From Rhodoferax potami (GTDB taxonomy: Bacteria > Pseudomonadota > Gammaproteobacteria > Burkholderiales > Burkholderiaceae_C), in the NCBI RefSeq assembly GCF_032193805.1, contig NZ_JAVBIK010000001.1:2749001-2813000 (forward strand): a stretch of DNA of 64,000 bases, given 5' to 3'. The notes under the pieces were generated by a model, which saw only the letters and a program-made list of their open reading frames with translations, was not told where the DNA came from and ran no database searches. Every line of letters begins with the position of its first letter. The first letter of the stretch is position 1. The translations under genes were made by a program, and so were the position numbers. Positions 19,777-28,560 of this stretch are shown in pieces.

Positions 19777-21198
19777 TTAATAGGCCTGTTGGTCTTTGGC
19801 CACCAAGCGCACGGTGCGCAAGATGATGTGAATGTCCAGCCGGAGTGACCAGTTGCGGAGGTAGTCAAGGTCGTAGTCAATACGGCCTTGCATTTTGTCG
19901 AGGGTGTCGGTTTCGCCGCGGTAGCCGTTGACCTGCGCCCAGCCGGTGATGCCGGGTTTGACCTTGTGGCGGACCATGTAGCCTTTGATGAGTTTGCGGT
20001 ACAGCTCGTTGTGTGCCACCGCATGAGGGCGGGGCCCCACAATGCTCATGCGGCCTTGCAGCACGTTGATGAACTGGGGCAACTCGTCGAGCGAGGTCTT
20101 ACGCAAAAAAGCGCCCAAGGGGGTGATGCGACTGTCGTTTTTGGTGGCTTGGGTGACAACGCCCCCATCCTCCGTCACGCTCATGGAGCGGAACTTGTAG
20201 ACCAGAATCTCTTCGCCATCAAGGCCGTAGCGGCGCTGCTTGAAGATGATGGGCCCGGGCGAGGTGAATTTGACGGCCGCAGCAATCGCCAGCAGCACTG
20301 GCGCAATCAAGGTCAAAATTCCAATAGAAAACACGATGTCGCTCAGACGTTTGACGATGCCGTTGGTCCCACGGAATGGGGTTTCGCAGACCGAGATCAC
20401 TGGCATGCCGCATACGGCGCTGGGCTGACCTTGGATCAGGTCGGTAACAAACATGTCAGGCACAAAGTAAATGGATGCCGTGGTGTCTTTGAGTTCGTCC
20501 AGCACTTGCAGGATCCGGGGCTGGGAGGCCATCGGGAGCGACAGGTAAATAACCTGAATGCGGTTGCATTTGGCCAGGGTGGCTAGCTCATCGAGTTTGC
20601 CGAGAAGGGGGACGGGGGCGCTGGCGTTCAGGCGGTCAGTGTTGCGGCTGTCCACAAAGCCGGCGAGCTCCACCCTGGAGTAAGGGGAGCTTTTGAGCTT
20701 TTCGGCAAGGGCCAGGCCTTGCTCGTTCATGCCGACGATCAGGGCGCGTTGCTTGGGGCCTTGCAGGCTGATGATGATGGGGGCAGCAATGCGCAAGCCA
20801 AAGGTGAGCGCAATTTCGGTAGCCGGGGCCGCCCACAACCAGGCCGTCAAGGCTTGCAGGTCGAACTGGCGGATGTAGCCGGTGGCATAGCCGGTGAGCC
20901 CGAGCAGGGCTGCGATCCACACCCAGTTAAAGCAGATGTCGAGCACGCTGCCCGATTTGCTGGCTTGCAAGCGGGGCTCGCCGGGGAAGGTGAGTGCGAA
21001 CGCGAGCACTGCGAGCAGCAGGTAGGCCGGGGGCACGCTGCCCTCGAACCAATACGCCAGCACCCAAAGTGAGCCGACCAGCGCGGTGGGGCAGAGGCAG
21101 GTCTCCAGGATGCCGAGTAGGTTGTCACGGCCCATGGAGGCGTGTTCTGTGCTGCGGTTGAACTCTGCCGCTGAAAAAGTAATGTGAGCCTTAGACAT
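19777..21198 (-). CDS. epsB: Undecaprenyl-phosphate sugar transferase EpsB (initiating glycosyltransferase)
   Basis: 473 aa from the ATG at 21198, which overlaps the epsA stop (ATGTCTAA); a longer in-frame extension would lie inside epsA. Four to five membrane helices fill residues 20-140, a Rossmann-like CoA-binding-type domain follows, then a fifth helix and the bacterial sugar transferase domain: KFTSPGPIIFKQRRYGLDGE, YKFRSM, KTSLDELPQFINVLQGRMSI, VGPRP. It attaches the first sugar phosphate (glucose in most relatives) to undecaprenyl phosphate at the inner membrane, starting repeat-unit assembly. Confidence 0.95.
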   Translation of the reverse strand: MSKAHITFSAAEFNRSTEHASMGRDNLLGILETCLCPTALVGSLWVLAYWFEGSVPPAYLLLAVLAFALTFPGEPRLQASKSGSVLDICFNWVWIAALLGLTGYATGYIRQFDLQALTAWLWAAPATEIALTFGLRIAAPIIISLQGPKQRALIVGMNEQGLALAEKLKSSPYSRVELAGFVDSRNTDRLNASAPVPLLGKLDELATLAKCNRIQVIYLSLPMASQPRILQVLDELKDTTASIYFVPDMFVTDLIQGQPSAVCGMPVISVCETPFRGTNGIVKRLSDIVFSIGILTLIAPVLLAIAAAVKFTSPGPIIFKQRRYGLDGEEILVYKFRSMSVTEDGGVVTQATKNDSRITPLGAFLRKTSLDELPQFINVLQGRMSIVGPRPHAVAHNELYRKLIKGYMVRHKVKPGITGWAQVNGYRGETDTLDKMQGRIDYDLDYLRNWSLRLDIHIILRTVRLVAKDQQAY

Positions 21199-21994
21199 GG
21201 TTGACCCATGCCCGGAATTTGCCCACGGCTTGGGCGCGGTTGGAGACGTCGAGTTTTTTGAAAACACGCTGCATGTGGTTTTTGACGGTAAACGCGCTGA
21301 TGTCGAGGATGCTGCCGATTTCGGGGTTGGTTTTGCCCAGGGCGACCCATTTCAGGATTTCGGCTTCGCGCTCGGTGAGGACATCGGGCTCGGGTATTTT
21401 TGTTTCTGCTGCCGGGTTGGCAGGGGCTGACGAGCTGACGCCGGATTGGTGCGGCAGGTGTTCGACTTGGCGCAGCGCGGTATCTATATAAGGCAGAACC
21501 ATGGCCATGGCGTTTCGCTCGAGGTCGGTGAACTGCTTGCGGGCGCTGAACACGACATAGACGCAGTCATGGCTGCCCCGCTCATCGGTAATGCCGTGGA
21601 TGGTGGCACTGCGCATTTTGAGCAATGCGCCACCCAGCGCGCTTTTGAGGCCGAACTCGTCCAGCGAGAAGCCGGAGTCGCCGGCATTGAGGCTGAAAGG
21701 CTTTTTGCCGAACTCAGCCCAGCGGTTGAACAGGCTCACCATGAGCGGCGATAAAAGCTCGGACTGCGCTGCATGCGAGCGCACGCCGGACAGGGCGGAG
21801 ATGATGTCGTGTTGCACGTGGCCGGTGCTGAAATCACCCCAGGCTGCGATCAGGATGTCGTGTGGCAGGTATTTCTGCATGTCTCCCTGCAGCCAGATGA
21901 GCATGTCGAAATGGCTGCGCACCTCCACCGAGTGGGTGACCACGCGGTGGTAGTGATGGAGATCCTCGGTAGAGAGCGAGGGCAACAAAGACAT
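21191..21994 (-). CDS. epsA: LuxR-type transcriptional regulator EpsA
   Basis: 267 aa. The first ~190 residues form a sensor-like domain seen in EpsA proteins of exosortase B clusters (opening SLLPSLSTEDLHHYHRVV), followed by a GerE/LuxR helix-turn-helix: LTEREAEILKWVALGKTNPE, then FTVKNHMQRVFKKLDV. It is first in the operon and overlaps epsB by 8 bp, so it probably controls its own operon. The start has no obvious Shine-Dalgarno sequence and a 7-bp inverted repeat lies 12-28 bases upstream, which may limit translation or act as an operator. Confidence 0.93.
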   Translation of the reverse strand: MSLLPSLSTEDLHHYHRVVTHSVEVRSHFDMLIWLQGDMQKYLPHDILIAAWGDFSTGHVQHDIISALSGVRSHAAQSELLSPLMVSLFNRWAEFGKKPFSLNAGDSGFSLDEFGLKSALGGALLKMRSATIHGITDERGSHDCVYVVFSARKQFTDLERNAMAMVLPYIDTALRQVEHLPHQSGVSSSAPANPAAETKIPEPDVLTEREAEILKWVALGKTNPEIGSILDISAFTVKNHMQRVFKKLDVSNRAQAVGKFRAWVNHV

Positions 21995-22005
21995 TTTTGT
22001 AACTA

Positions 22006-22022
22006 AATAACCGAGGGTTATT
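22006..22022. promoter_or_regulatory. Inverted repeat next to the epsA start
   Basis: Perfect arms AATAACC and GGTTATT with a 3-bp spacer, ending 12 bp before the epsA ATG. In the mRNA it could form a short hairpin close to the start codon, where no Shine-Dalgarno is evident; as DNA it could be an operator. Confidence 0.4.
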
Positions 22023-22053
22023 GCTAGGGTGACAGCGAAGCCGCGATGTTACG

Positions 22054-22068
22054 TAGTCCAAATGACTA
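22054..22068. promoter_or_regulatory. TAGTC-N5-GACTA inverted repeat upstream of epsA
   Basis: Arms at 22054-22058 and 22064-22068, centre 67 bp upstream of the epsA ATG. Shares both arms with the element upstream of the PEP-CTERM gene (spacer 5 versus 6). Candidate operator for autoregulation by EpsA; not proven. Confidence 0.4.
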
Positions 22069-22123
22069 GGCCTATCCCCCAAATGGGTGAATCCACTACT
22101 TTTTGACAATTGAAGTTCGTTTG

Positions 22124-22141
22124 GCGTGAAAAAAGTCACAC
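22124..22141. promoter_or_regulatory. CRP/Clp-like palindrome upstream of epsA
   Basis: GCGTGA-AAAAAG-TCACAC matches the TGTGA-N6-TCACA layout bound by CRP-family regulators (CRP, Vfr, Clp). Its centre is 138 bp upstream of the epsA start. Bases 22124-22143 are identical over 20 bp to the reverse complement of 24924-24943, upstream of the PEP-CTERM gene. The two sites have the same orientation relative to epsA and to the PEP-CTERM gene. Which regulator binds is not known. Confidence 0.6.
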
Positions 22142-22323
22142 TTGCCCAGAGAATTTTGATTTTTGTGTCGGGTTTGTATCGCTCCGGTATCGCGTGTGTA
22201 GCTGCTGAATGTGGGGCAAAAGTGCGCAAATGGGGTCGAAAGAGCTATGCCTGAGACAGTACACTTTTAGGCTGTGAAACACGCGCTCTGTGGAGCGGGT
22301 TACATCAGATCACGGGAGTAAAA

Positions 22324-23427
22324 ATGGCAAAAGGAATGATCCTGGCTGCTGGCCAGGGCACACGGGTCCGCCCGCTCACTAAAGACTTGCCTAAACCGAT
22401 GGTGCCTATTTTGGGCAAGCCGGTGATGGAGTACTTGATCGAGCATTTGGCGCGGCATGGCATCCGCGAAATCATCATCAACGTGGCTTACCACCACCAG
22501 CGGATTGAGCAGTACTTTGGCGATGGCAGTCGCTGGGGTGTGGAGATTGCCTACTCCTACGAAGGAGTGCGCGAGCACGGCGATATATTGCCCCGCCCTA
22601 TGGGCTCGGCAGGTGGTATGCGGCGGATCCAGGATTTCAGTGGTTTTTTTGACGAAACCACCTTGGTGCTGTGCGGGGATGCGCTGATTGACCTCGACAT
22701 CACTGCAGCGATTGCCGAGCACAAAGCCAAAGGCGCGCTGGCTAGCGTGGTGGCCCTCGAGGTGCCGCTGCAAGAGGTCGAGAACTACGGCATGGTGGTG
22801 GCAGACGAGGATGGGCGGATTCGCTCGTTTCAGGAAAAGCCCAAGCCGGAGGATGCCAAGTCCACCTTGGCTAGCACCGGCATCTACATTTTTGAGCCCG
22901 AGATCTTGGACAAAGTGCCCAAGGGCAAGGTGTATGACATTGGCTCGGAGCTGTTTCCGCAGCTTGCGCAGGATGGATCGCCGTTTTATGTACAGAACCG
23001 GCCGTTTCACTGGATTGATATCGGCCGGGTGAGCGACTACTGGACGGTGCTTCAACGGGTTTTGAAGGGCGAGGTGGAAAACATGCCGATGCCCGGCAAG
23101 CAGGTGAAACCCGGTGTGTGGGTGGGCTTGAACACCAACATTCCGTGGGACAAGGTGAGGATTGAGGGGCCGGTTTACATCGGCTCCAGCGTAAAAATTG
23201 AAGAGGGTGCCACCATCATCGGGCCGGCTTGGATCGGGCACGGTAGTGTGATCCGCTCAGGGGCAAGGATTACCCGGGGCATTTTGTTTGAGTACACCCG
23301 GATTGCGCCGGATATGCATTTCCACGAAATGATTGTTTCGCGCTTGTATTGCGTGAACCGGCATGGCGAGACGCTGTATGCCGGCGACGACACCTCGCGG
23401 ATGCGTTGGGGCGATGCCCGCGCTTGA
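22324..23427 (+). CDS. Nucleotidyltransferase family NDP-sugar pyrophosphorylase
   Basis: 367 aa. N-terminal nucleotidyltransferase domain opening GMILAAGQGTRVRPLTKDLPK, with the pyrophosphorylase signature GxGTRxxPLT and lysine, and LCGDALIDLDI carrying the metal-binding Asp near residue 120. The C-terminal ~110 residues (VWVGLNTNIP, VYIGSSVKIEEGATIIGP, AWIGHGSVI) are a left-handed beta-helix. This GMPP/GCD1-like architecture makes a nucleotide-diphosphate sugar from a sugar 1-phosphate. It could supply GDP-mannose or UDP/dTDP-glucose to the eps pathway; the exact donor cannot be read from sequence. 30 bp separate it from manC, so the two are probably co-transcribed. Confidence 0.85.
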   Translation: MAKGMILAAGQGTRVRPLTKDLPKPMVPILGKPVMEYLIEHLARHGIREIIINVAYHHQRIEQYFGDGSRWGVEIAYSYEGVREHGDILPRPMGSAGGMRRIQDFSGFFDETTLVLCGDALIDLDITAAIAEHKAKGALASVVALEVPLQEVENYGMVVADEDGRIRSFQEKPKPEDAKSTLASTGIYIFEPEILDKVPKGKVYDIGSELFPQLAQDGSPFYVQNRPFHWIDIGRVSDYWTVLQRVLKGEVENMPMPGKQVKPGVWVGLNTNIPWDKVRIEGPVYIGSSVKIEEGATIIGPAWIGHGSVIRSGARITRGILFEYTRIAPDMHFHEMIVSRLYCVNRHGETLYAGDDTSRMRWGDARA

Positions 23428-23457
23428 TCTTGATTTTTGACTTGTGAAGGATTTGTG

Positions 23458-24906
23458 ATGTTGATTCAACCCGTGGTTTTGTCGGGCGGCTCCGGCACCC
23501 GTTTGTGGCCTTTGTCCCGCGAAAAGTACCCCAAGCAGTTGTTGCCTTTGATTGGCGAAGATTCGTTGTTGCAAGCCACGGTGCGGCGGGTCGAGGGGAT
23601 TGCTGGTGTGGAGCTGGCGGCCCCGATGGTGGTGTGCAACGAGGAATACCGCTTTGTGATCGCCGAGCAGATGCGCCTGATGGGCAAGCCGGGTACGGTG
23701 GTGTTGGAGCCTTTGGGGCGGAATACGGCTCCAGCCCTCACCATTGCTGCGCACGCCGCTATTAAAAACGGAGCGGACCCCGTGCTGCTGGTGATGCCGG
23801 CAGACCACGTGATCATGGATGGCGCGGCTTTCCGTGTGGCGGTGGTGAAGGGCGCGCAATTGGCGCAAGAGGGGGCGGTGGTGACTTTTGGTATCACCCC
23901 TGATGCCCCTGAAACAGGCTACGGCTACATCCAGTCGGGTGCAGCTTTTGGTGCAGATGGCGCCAAGCAAATTGCACGCTTTGTGGAAAAACCCGATTTG
24001 CAAACCGCGCAGGCCTATCTGGATGAGGGCACGTACTCCTGGAACAGTGGCTTGTTCATGATGAAGGCATCGGTGTGGCTGGCGGCCATGGAGCGCTGCC
24101 GCCCCGATATTGCCCAAGCCTGTGCTACGGCTTGGAGCGAGGGGCGTGCAGACGGTGAGTTTGTGCGTGTGGGTAAAGAGGCTTTCAGTGCCTGCCCCAG
24201 TGACTCGATTGACTACGCCGTCATGGAGCGGCTCGCGGGCCAGGGCGGTGCAGTGCTTGAAGGTTTGCCCACGGGTGTGGTCATTCCCTTGTCTGCCGGT
24301 TGGTCGGATGTGGGGGCATGGGAGGCCTTGTGGAACGTGCTCCCCAAGGACGATGCAGGCAACGTAGCGCAGGGCGATGTGCTGATGCAAGACAGCCGCA
24401 ACACCCTTGCCTTGTCGGAGGGGCGGCTGATTGCTTGCGTGGGCGTAGACGATTTGATTGTGGTTGAGACCGCGGATGCAATTCTGGTCGCCCACAAAAA
24501 CAAAACCCAGGACGTGAAGAAAATTGTGGACCGCTTGAAGCAAGCCGGCCGCAGCGAAGGGCAGGCACACCGCAAGGTTTTCCGCCCATGGGGCTGGTAC
24601 GACAGCATTGACCATGGCGAGCGCTTCCAAGTGAAGCGTATCGTGGTCAAGCCGGGTGCTGCTTTGTCGTTGCAAATGCACCACCACCGCGCCGAACATT
24701 GGATTGTGGTGAGCGGCACAGCCAAGGTGACGGTCGGTGACAAGACCCTGTTGCTGTCGGAAAACGAATCGACTTACATCCCCTTGGGCACAACGCACCG
24801 CCTTGAAAACCCCGGCAAGCTAGCGCTAGAAATGATTGAAGTGCAGTCGGGCAGCTATCTGGGTGAAGACGACATTGTGCGGTTCGAGGATGTGTACGGT
24901 CGCTGA
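23458..24906 (+). CDS. manC: Mannose-1-phosphate guanylyltransferase/mannose-6-phosphate isomerase
   Basis: 482 aa from the ATG at 23458, supported by GAAGGA 8 bases upstream; an in-frame TTG seven codons earlier is less likely. The N-terminal guanylyltransferase domain has VVLSGGSGTRLWPLSREKYP and NTAPALTIAA, plus FVEKPD near residue 178. The C-terminal type II isomerase/cupin domain (from about 355) has FRPWGWYDSID and HHHRAEHWIVVSGTAKV. It makes GDP-D-mannose from mannose 1-phosphate and can interconvert mannose 6-phosphate and fructose 6-phosphate, feeding gmd and fcl. No phosphomannomutase gene was seen in the window. Confidence 0.95.
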   Translation: MLIQPVVLSGGSGTRLWPLSREKYPKQLLPLIGEDSLLQATVRRVEGIAGVELAAPMVVCNEEYRFVIAEQMRLMGKPGTVVLEPLGRNTAPALTIAAHAAIKNGADPVLLVMPADHVIMDGAAFRVAVVKGAQLAQEGAVVTFGITPDAPETGYGYIQSGAAFGADGAKQIARFVEKPDLQTAQAYLDEGTYSWNSGLFMMKASVWLAAMERCRPDIAQACATAWSEGRADGEFVRVGKEAFSACPSDSIDYAVMERLAGQGGAVLEGLPTGVVIPLSAGWSDVGAWEALWNVLPKDDAGNVAQGDVLMQDSRNTLALSEGRLIACVGVDDLIVVETADAILVAHKNKTQDVKKIVDRLKQAGRSEGQAHRKVFRPWGWYDSIDHGERFQVKRIVVKPGAALSLQMHHHRAEHWIVVSGTAKVTVGDKTLLLSENESTYIPLGTTHRLENPGKLALEMIEVQSGSYLGEDDIVRFEDVYGR

Positions 24907-24917
24907 TGCTGCTGCGG

Positions 24918-24951
24918 GTCAAAAAGTGTGACTTTTTTCACGCTTTTGACC
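24918..24951. promoter_or_regulatory. CRP/Clp-like extended palindrome upstream of PEP-CTERM gene
   Basis: Core GTGTGA-CTTTTT-TCACGC (24926-24943) inside a longer dyad whose outer arms are GGTCAAAA (from 24918) and TTTTGACC (to 24951). It begins 11 bases after the manC stop and its core centre is 126 bp upstream of the PEP-CTERM start. It lacks a following T run, so a terminator is less likely than an operator. Identical over 20 bp to the element upstream of epsA. Confidence 0.6.
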
Positions 24952-24957
24952 ATCTTG

Positions 24958-24973
24958 TAGTCGGATCGGACTA
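24958..24973. promoter_or_regulatory. TAGTC-N6-GACTA inverted repeat, candidate regulator site
   Basis: Perfect 5-bp arms TAGTC (24958-24962) and GACTA (24969-24973), about 31 bp downstream of the CRP-like site and 95 bp before the PEP-CTERM ATG. A sister element TAGTC-N5-GACTA sits at 22054-22068 upstream of epsA. Possible binding site of a LuxR-type regulator such as EpsA; this is inference. Confidence 0.4.
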
Positions 24974-25060
24974 TCGATTGATTGGCGGATGTTTTTGATA
25001 ATTGGGGTGCGAGCAGCGGCAAATCCTGTCGTTGTCGCACTCAACATTACAGGGATAAAC

Positions 25061-25579
25061 ATGAACTTCAAAAAAACTAGCTTGGCTTTGGCCATTGCTG
25101 TGTCTGCTTTGGCAGCTGGTTCCGCACAGGCAGCTACCAAAAACGCTGGTTTGATCAGCGATAGCTACTCCACCGTTTTCAATGTCGCCCCAGGCGTTTC
25201 TTTTGCTGACACCGTTAACTTCTCTATCGCTGGACCATCCACGCTGACCGGTACAGCTGCGAGCTTGACTTTGAGTTTTGGTACCTTGAGCTTGTTGGAT
25301 ATTGCTGGCTTGACAGTGAACGTGTGGAATAACATCCACCCGTACGGCTCTACCAACTTCGGTTCTTTTGCAGGCGGCACTGGCTCTTACACCTTTAACC
25401 TGCCTACCGCAGGTAATTACCACGTAGACATCACTGGTACTGCAACCGGCACTTTTGGTGGTACCTACGCTGTGGGTCTGCAAGTGGCGGCTGTTCCAGA
25501 ACCAGAAACCTACGCCATGCTGTTGGCCGGTTTGGGCGTGATGGGCGCAATTGCTCGCCGCCGCAAGCAAGCTGCTTAA
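25061..25579 (+). CDS. FxDxF family PEP-CTERM exported protein
   Basis: 172 aa from the ATG at 25061, supported by AGGGA 6 bases upstream. Signal peptide over about residues 1-24 (LALAIAVSALAAGSAQA). The FxDxF-type motif appears as SFADTVNFSI near residue 46. The C-terminus is a textbook PEP-CTERM sorting tail: VPEPETYAML, a hydrophobic helix LLAGLGVMGAIA, then RRRKQAA. Such proteins are recognised and cut by exosortases; XrtB is encoded at 13591-14499. The mature part is Ser/Thr/Gly rich and of unknown function, perhaps a matrix component of the biofilm. It is followed by a strong terminator, so it is probably a single-gene unit. Confidence 0.93.
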   Translation: MNFKKTSLALAIAVSALAAGSAQAATKNAGLISDSYSTVFNVAPGVSFADTVNFSIAGPSTLTGTAASLTLSFGTLSLLDIAGLTVNVWNNIHPYGSTNFGSFAGGTGSYTFNLPTAGNYHVDITGTATGTFGGTYAVGLQVAAVPEPETYAMLLAGLGVMGAIARRRKQAA

Positions 25580-25598
25580 TTAGCAAGCTCACCTCATG

Positions 25599-25630
25599 AA
25601 AAAGGGCCTGTCAACTGACAGGCCCTTTTT
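25599..25630 (+). terminator. Rho-independent terminator after the PEP-CTERM gene
   Basis: Perfect 14-bp stem (25599-25612 with 25617-25630), loop AACT, the right arm ending in a T run. The left arm's A run makes it workable on both strands, so it may also stop ispB transcription arriving from the right. Confidence 0.93.
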
Positions 25631-25655
25631 GTATGGTGGGTGCGTTGAGCGCAAC

Positions 25656-26639
25656 TCAGTGGTTGCGCTCTAGCAGTTGACTGGCGAGGCTGACTAAGCA
25701 AGCAGAATAAGCATTGGTAGGCAGTTGTTTGGCCGCCGCAATGGCGCGCTCGGCCTCGCTGCGAGCCGAAGCTTTTGCAATATCGAGTGCGCCGGTTTTG
25801 TGCACGATGGCCACCACGGCGTCCAGCATGCTGATGTCGCCGGTTTCAATCGCGGTTTGGATGGTGGCGCGCTCTGCGTCGGTGCCACGCTGCATGGCGG
25901 CAATTAAGGGGAGGGTGGTTTTGCCTTCGCGCAAATCATCGCCGAGGTTTTTGCCCATGACGGCGGCATCGCCCGCATAGTCGAGCACATCGTCAATCAC
26001 TTGAAACGCAGTGCCCATGGCCTGGCCATATTCGGCGCAAGCGTCTTCCTGTGCGGGTGTGGCGCCCGACAAAATGGCGCCCACACGAGCGCTGGCCTCG
26101 AAAAGTTTGGCAGTTTTGGAGCGGATGACTTGCAGGTAGCCGGCTTCATCGAGCGCGGCGTTGTGCATGTTCATGAGCTGCATCACTTCGCCTTCTGAAA
26201 TGATGTTGGTGGCATCGGCCAGAACCTGCATGATCCGCATGCTTTGGGCTTCAACCATCATCTGGAAAGCGCGCGAGTACAAAAAGTCTCCCACTAGCAC
26301 GCTGGCGGGGTTGCCAAACCGTGCGTTTGCGGTGGGGGCGCCGCGGCGCAGCTCGGATTCGTCCACCACATCATCATGCAGCAGGGTGGCGGTGTGAATG
26401 AACTCGACCACAGCCGCCATGTTGAAGCGCTGGGCACCTGTGTATCCCAAGGCTCCGCAGCACAGCAGCAGCAAGGCAGGGCGCAGGCGCTTGCCACCTG
26501 CGGAAATGATGTATTGAGATACGCTGCCCACCAAGGGGACGCCGGAGTCCAATCTGTGAGCGATGACCCCGTCAACTTCGCGCATGTCGGGTTCGACGAT
26601 GGAGAGCCCCGTCGAAGAAGCAGGAGTAGAGACTTGCAA
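25656..26639 (-). CDS. ispB: Polyprenyl (octaprenyl) diphosphate synthase
   Basis: 327 aa. Trans-polyprenyl synthase with GGKRLRPALLLL near residue 48, first aspartate-rich motif LLHDDVVDESELRRG near 91-105, and second motif FQVIDDVLDYAGD near 212-224. It builds the C40 side chain of ubiquinone from FPP and IPP, consistent with ubi genes elsewhere in the window. The start used is a TTG at 26639; an ATG at 26585 is possible but would remove 18 residues that relatives usually have. No clear Shine-Dalgarno for either. Divergent from rplU. Confidence 0.94.
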   Translation of the reverse strand: MQVSTPASSTGLSIVEPDMREVDGVIAHRLDSGVPLVGSVSQYIISAGGKRLRPALLLLCCGALGYTGAQRFNMAAVVEFIHTATLLHDDVVDESELRRGAPTANARFGNPASVLVGDFLYSRAFQMMVEAQSMRIMQVLADATNIISEGEVMQLMNMHNAALDEAGYLQVIRSKTAKLFEASARVGAILSGATPAQEDACAEYGQAMGTAFQVIDDVLDYAGDAAVMGKNLGDDLREGKTTLPLIAAMQRGTDAERATIQTAIETGDISMLDAVVAIVHKTGALDIAKASARSEAERAIAAAKQLPTNAYSACLVSLASQLLERNH

Positions 26640-26713
26640 GGCGTTAGACCGGTTTGTTTTGATGGATTATAGGGACGCCCGATAGGACTTGCTCTGCGCT
26701 GTCTTGGGCTGCT

Positions 26714-26741
26714 TTGACGAATTACAAGTAAATGTTATACT
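26714..26741 (+). promoter_or_regulatory. Sigma-70 promoter of rplU-rpmA
   Basis: -35 TTGACG at 26714-26719, 16-bp spacer, -10 TATACT at 26736-26741. Predicted transcript start near 26748, leaving a leader of about 46 nt before the rplU ATG. Strong match for a ribosomal-protein promoter. Confidence 0.82.
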
Positions 26742-26793
26742 CCTAGGCTCTGTAAAAATTCATTTGCAGAATTTCCTAGTCGAAGAGGTCAAC

Positions 26794-27105
26794 ATGTACG
26801 CGGTCATAAAAACCGGCGGCAAGCAATATCGTGTTGCTGCTGGCGAAAAAATTAAAGTAGAACAGATTGCTGCGGACGTAGGCCAAGAGATCGTGATCGA
26901 CCAGGTTCTGGCAGTCGGAAACGGCGCTGAACTGAAAGTCGGCACACCCTTGGTGTCCGGTGCGACCGTTACGGTCACAGTAATTTCCCACGGAAAGCAC
27001 GACAAAGTGCGTATCTTCAAGATGCGTCGTCGTAAGCACTACCAGAAACGTCAAGGTCACCGTCAGCAGTTCACCGAACTGCAAATCGGCGCGATCAAGG
27101 CTTAA
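26794..27105 (+). CDS. rplU: 50S ribosomal protein L21
   Basis: 103 aa, exactly the usual length when started at the ATG at 26794 ([20 protein letters not shown]); it is preceded by GAAGAGG. The C-terminus [20 protein letters not shown] is the standard L21 rRNA-binding tail. Component of the large subunit. First gene of the rplU-rpmA-obgE set conserved in most bacteria. Confidence 0.99.
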   Translation: MYAVIKTGGKQYRVAAGEKIKVEQIAADVGQEIVIDQVLAVGNGAELKVGTPLVSGATVTVTVISHGKHDKVRIFKMRRRKHYQKRQGHRQQFTELQIGAIKA

Positions 27106-27116
27106 AGGAATAGGTC

Positions 27117-27374
27117 ATGGCACAGAAAAAAGGCGGCGGCTCTACGCGCAACGGACGTGATTCCAAGCCAAAGATGCTCGGTGTGAAGGCTTTCGGCGGT
27201 GAGTTGATCAGCGCTGGTTCCATCATCGTGCGTCAACGCGGCACCAAGTTTCACGCTGGCGACAACGTCGGCATGGGCGTGGACCACACTCTGTTTGCAC
27301 TGGTGGACGGCAAAGTGTCGTTCGCAGTCAAGGGTGCGTTGAACAAGCACACAGTGAGCATCACTGCAGCGTAA
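27117..27374 (+). CDS. rpmA: 50S ribosomal protein L27
   Basis: 85 aa. Starts [20 protein letters not shown] with the N-terminal AQKKGGGS tail that reaches the peptidyl-transferase centre, followed by [20 protein letters not shown] and [20 protein letters not shown]. 11 bp after rplU with Shine-Dalgarno AAAGGA; same transcript. Followed by a terminator-like hairpin. Confidence 0.99.
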   Translation: MAQKKGGGSTRNGRDSKPKMLGVKAFGGELISAGSIIVRQRGTKFHAGDNVGMGVDHTLFALVDGKVSFAVKGALNKHTVSITAA

Positions 27375-27394
27375 TCTGCACTGGCTCCCCCGAG

Positions 27395-27423
27395 AAACCC
27401 TGCGCCCTCAGCGCGGGGTTTTT
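27395..27423 (+). terminator. Terminator after rpmA
   Basis: Stem AAACCCTGCGC (27395-27405) with GCGCGGGGTTT (27411-27421), one mismatch, loop CCTCA, and a T run ending at 27423. It lies between rpmA and obgE, so obgE is probably expressed by partial read-through or from its own promoter. Confidence 0.8.
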
Positions 27424-27432
27424 CATTTCTAA

Positions 27433-28536
<1,104 letters not shown>

Positions 28537-28560
28537 ATCTGATCTTCGGATCCTTTGGTT

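Larger units (their letters stand above)
21995..22323. promoter_or_regulatory. Divergent control region between epsA and the pyrophosphorylase gene
   Basis: A 329-bp gap with no gene. It contains: a perfect inverted repeat AATAACC-GAG-GGTTATT at 22006-22022; TAGTC-N5-GACTA at 22054-22068; a CCCAAATGGG palindrome near 22077-22086; a CRP/Clp-like palindrome at 22124-22141; and two direct copies of GTATCGC spaced 11 bp apart (22176-22182, 22187-22193). No convincing sigma-70 -35/-10 pair was found for either gene (a TTGACA at 22103 lacks a fitting -10), which suggests activator-dependent promoters. A GGGAG Shine-Dalgarno precedes the ATG at 22324. Confidence 0.65.

Noticed and set aside
22103-22131. 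TTGACA as a -35 box for the pyrophosphorylase gene
   Set aside because: At 17-bp spacing the -10 position reads GTGAAA, too far from consensus; it also overlaps the CRP-like site.
22300-24798. Long antisense open frames (up to about 500 codons) opposite the two pyrophosphorylase genes
   Set aside because: They are produced by the high-GC codon bias of genes on the plus strand; the sense frames match known families end to end.
24974-25002. GATAAT at 24997 as a -10 box of the PEP-CTERM gene, or a sigma-54 site at the TTGGCGG
   Set aside because: No acceptable -35 at 16-18 bp, and the -12 GC of a sigma-54 promoter is missing.
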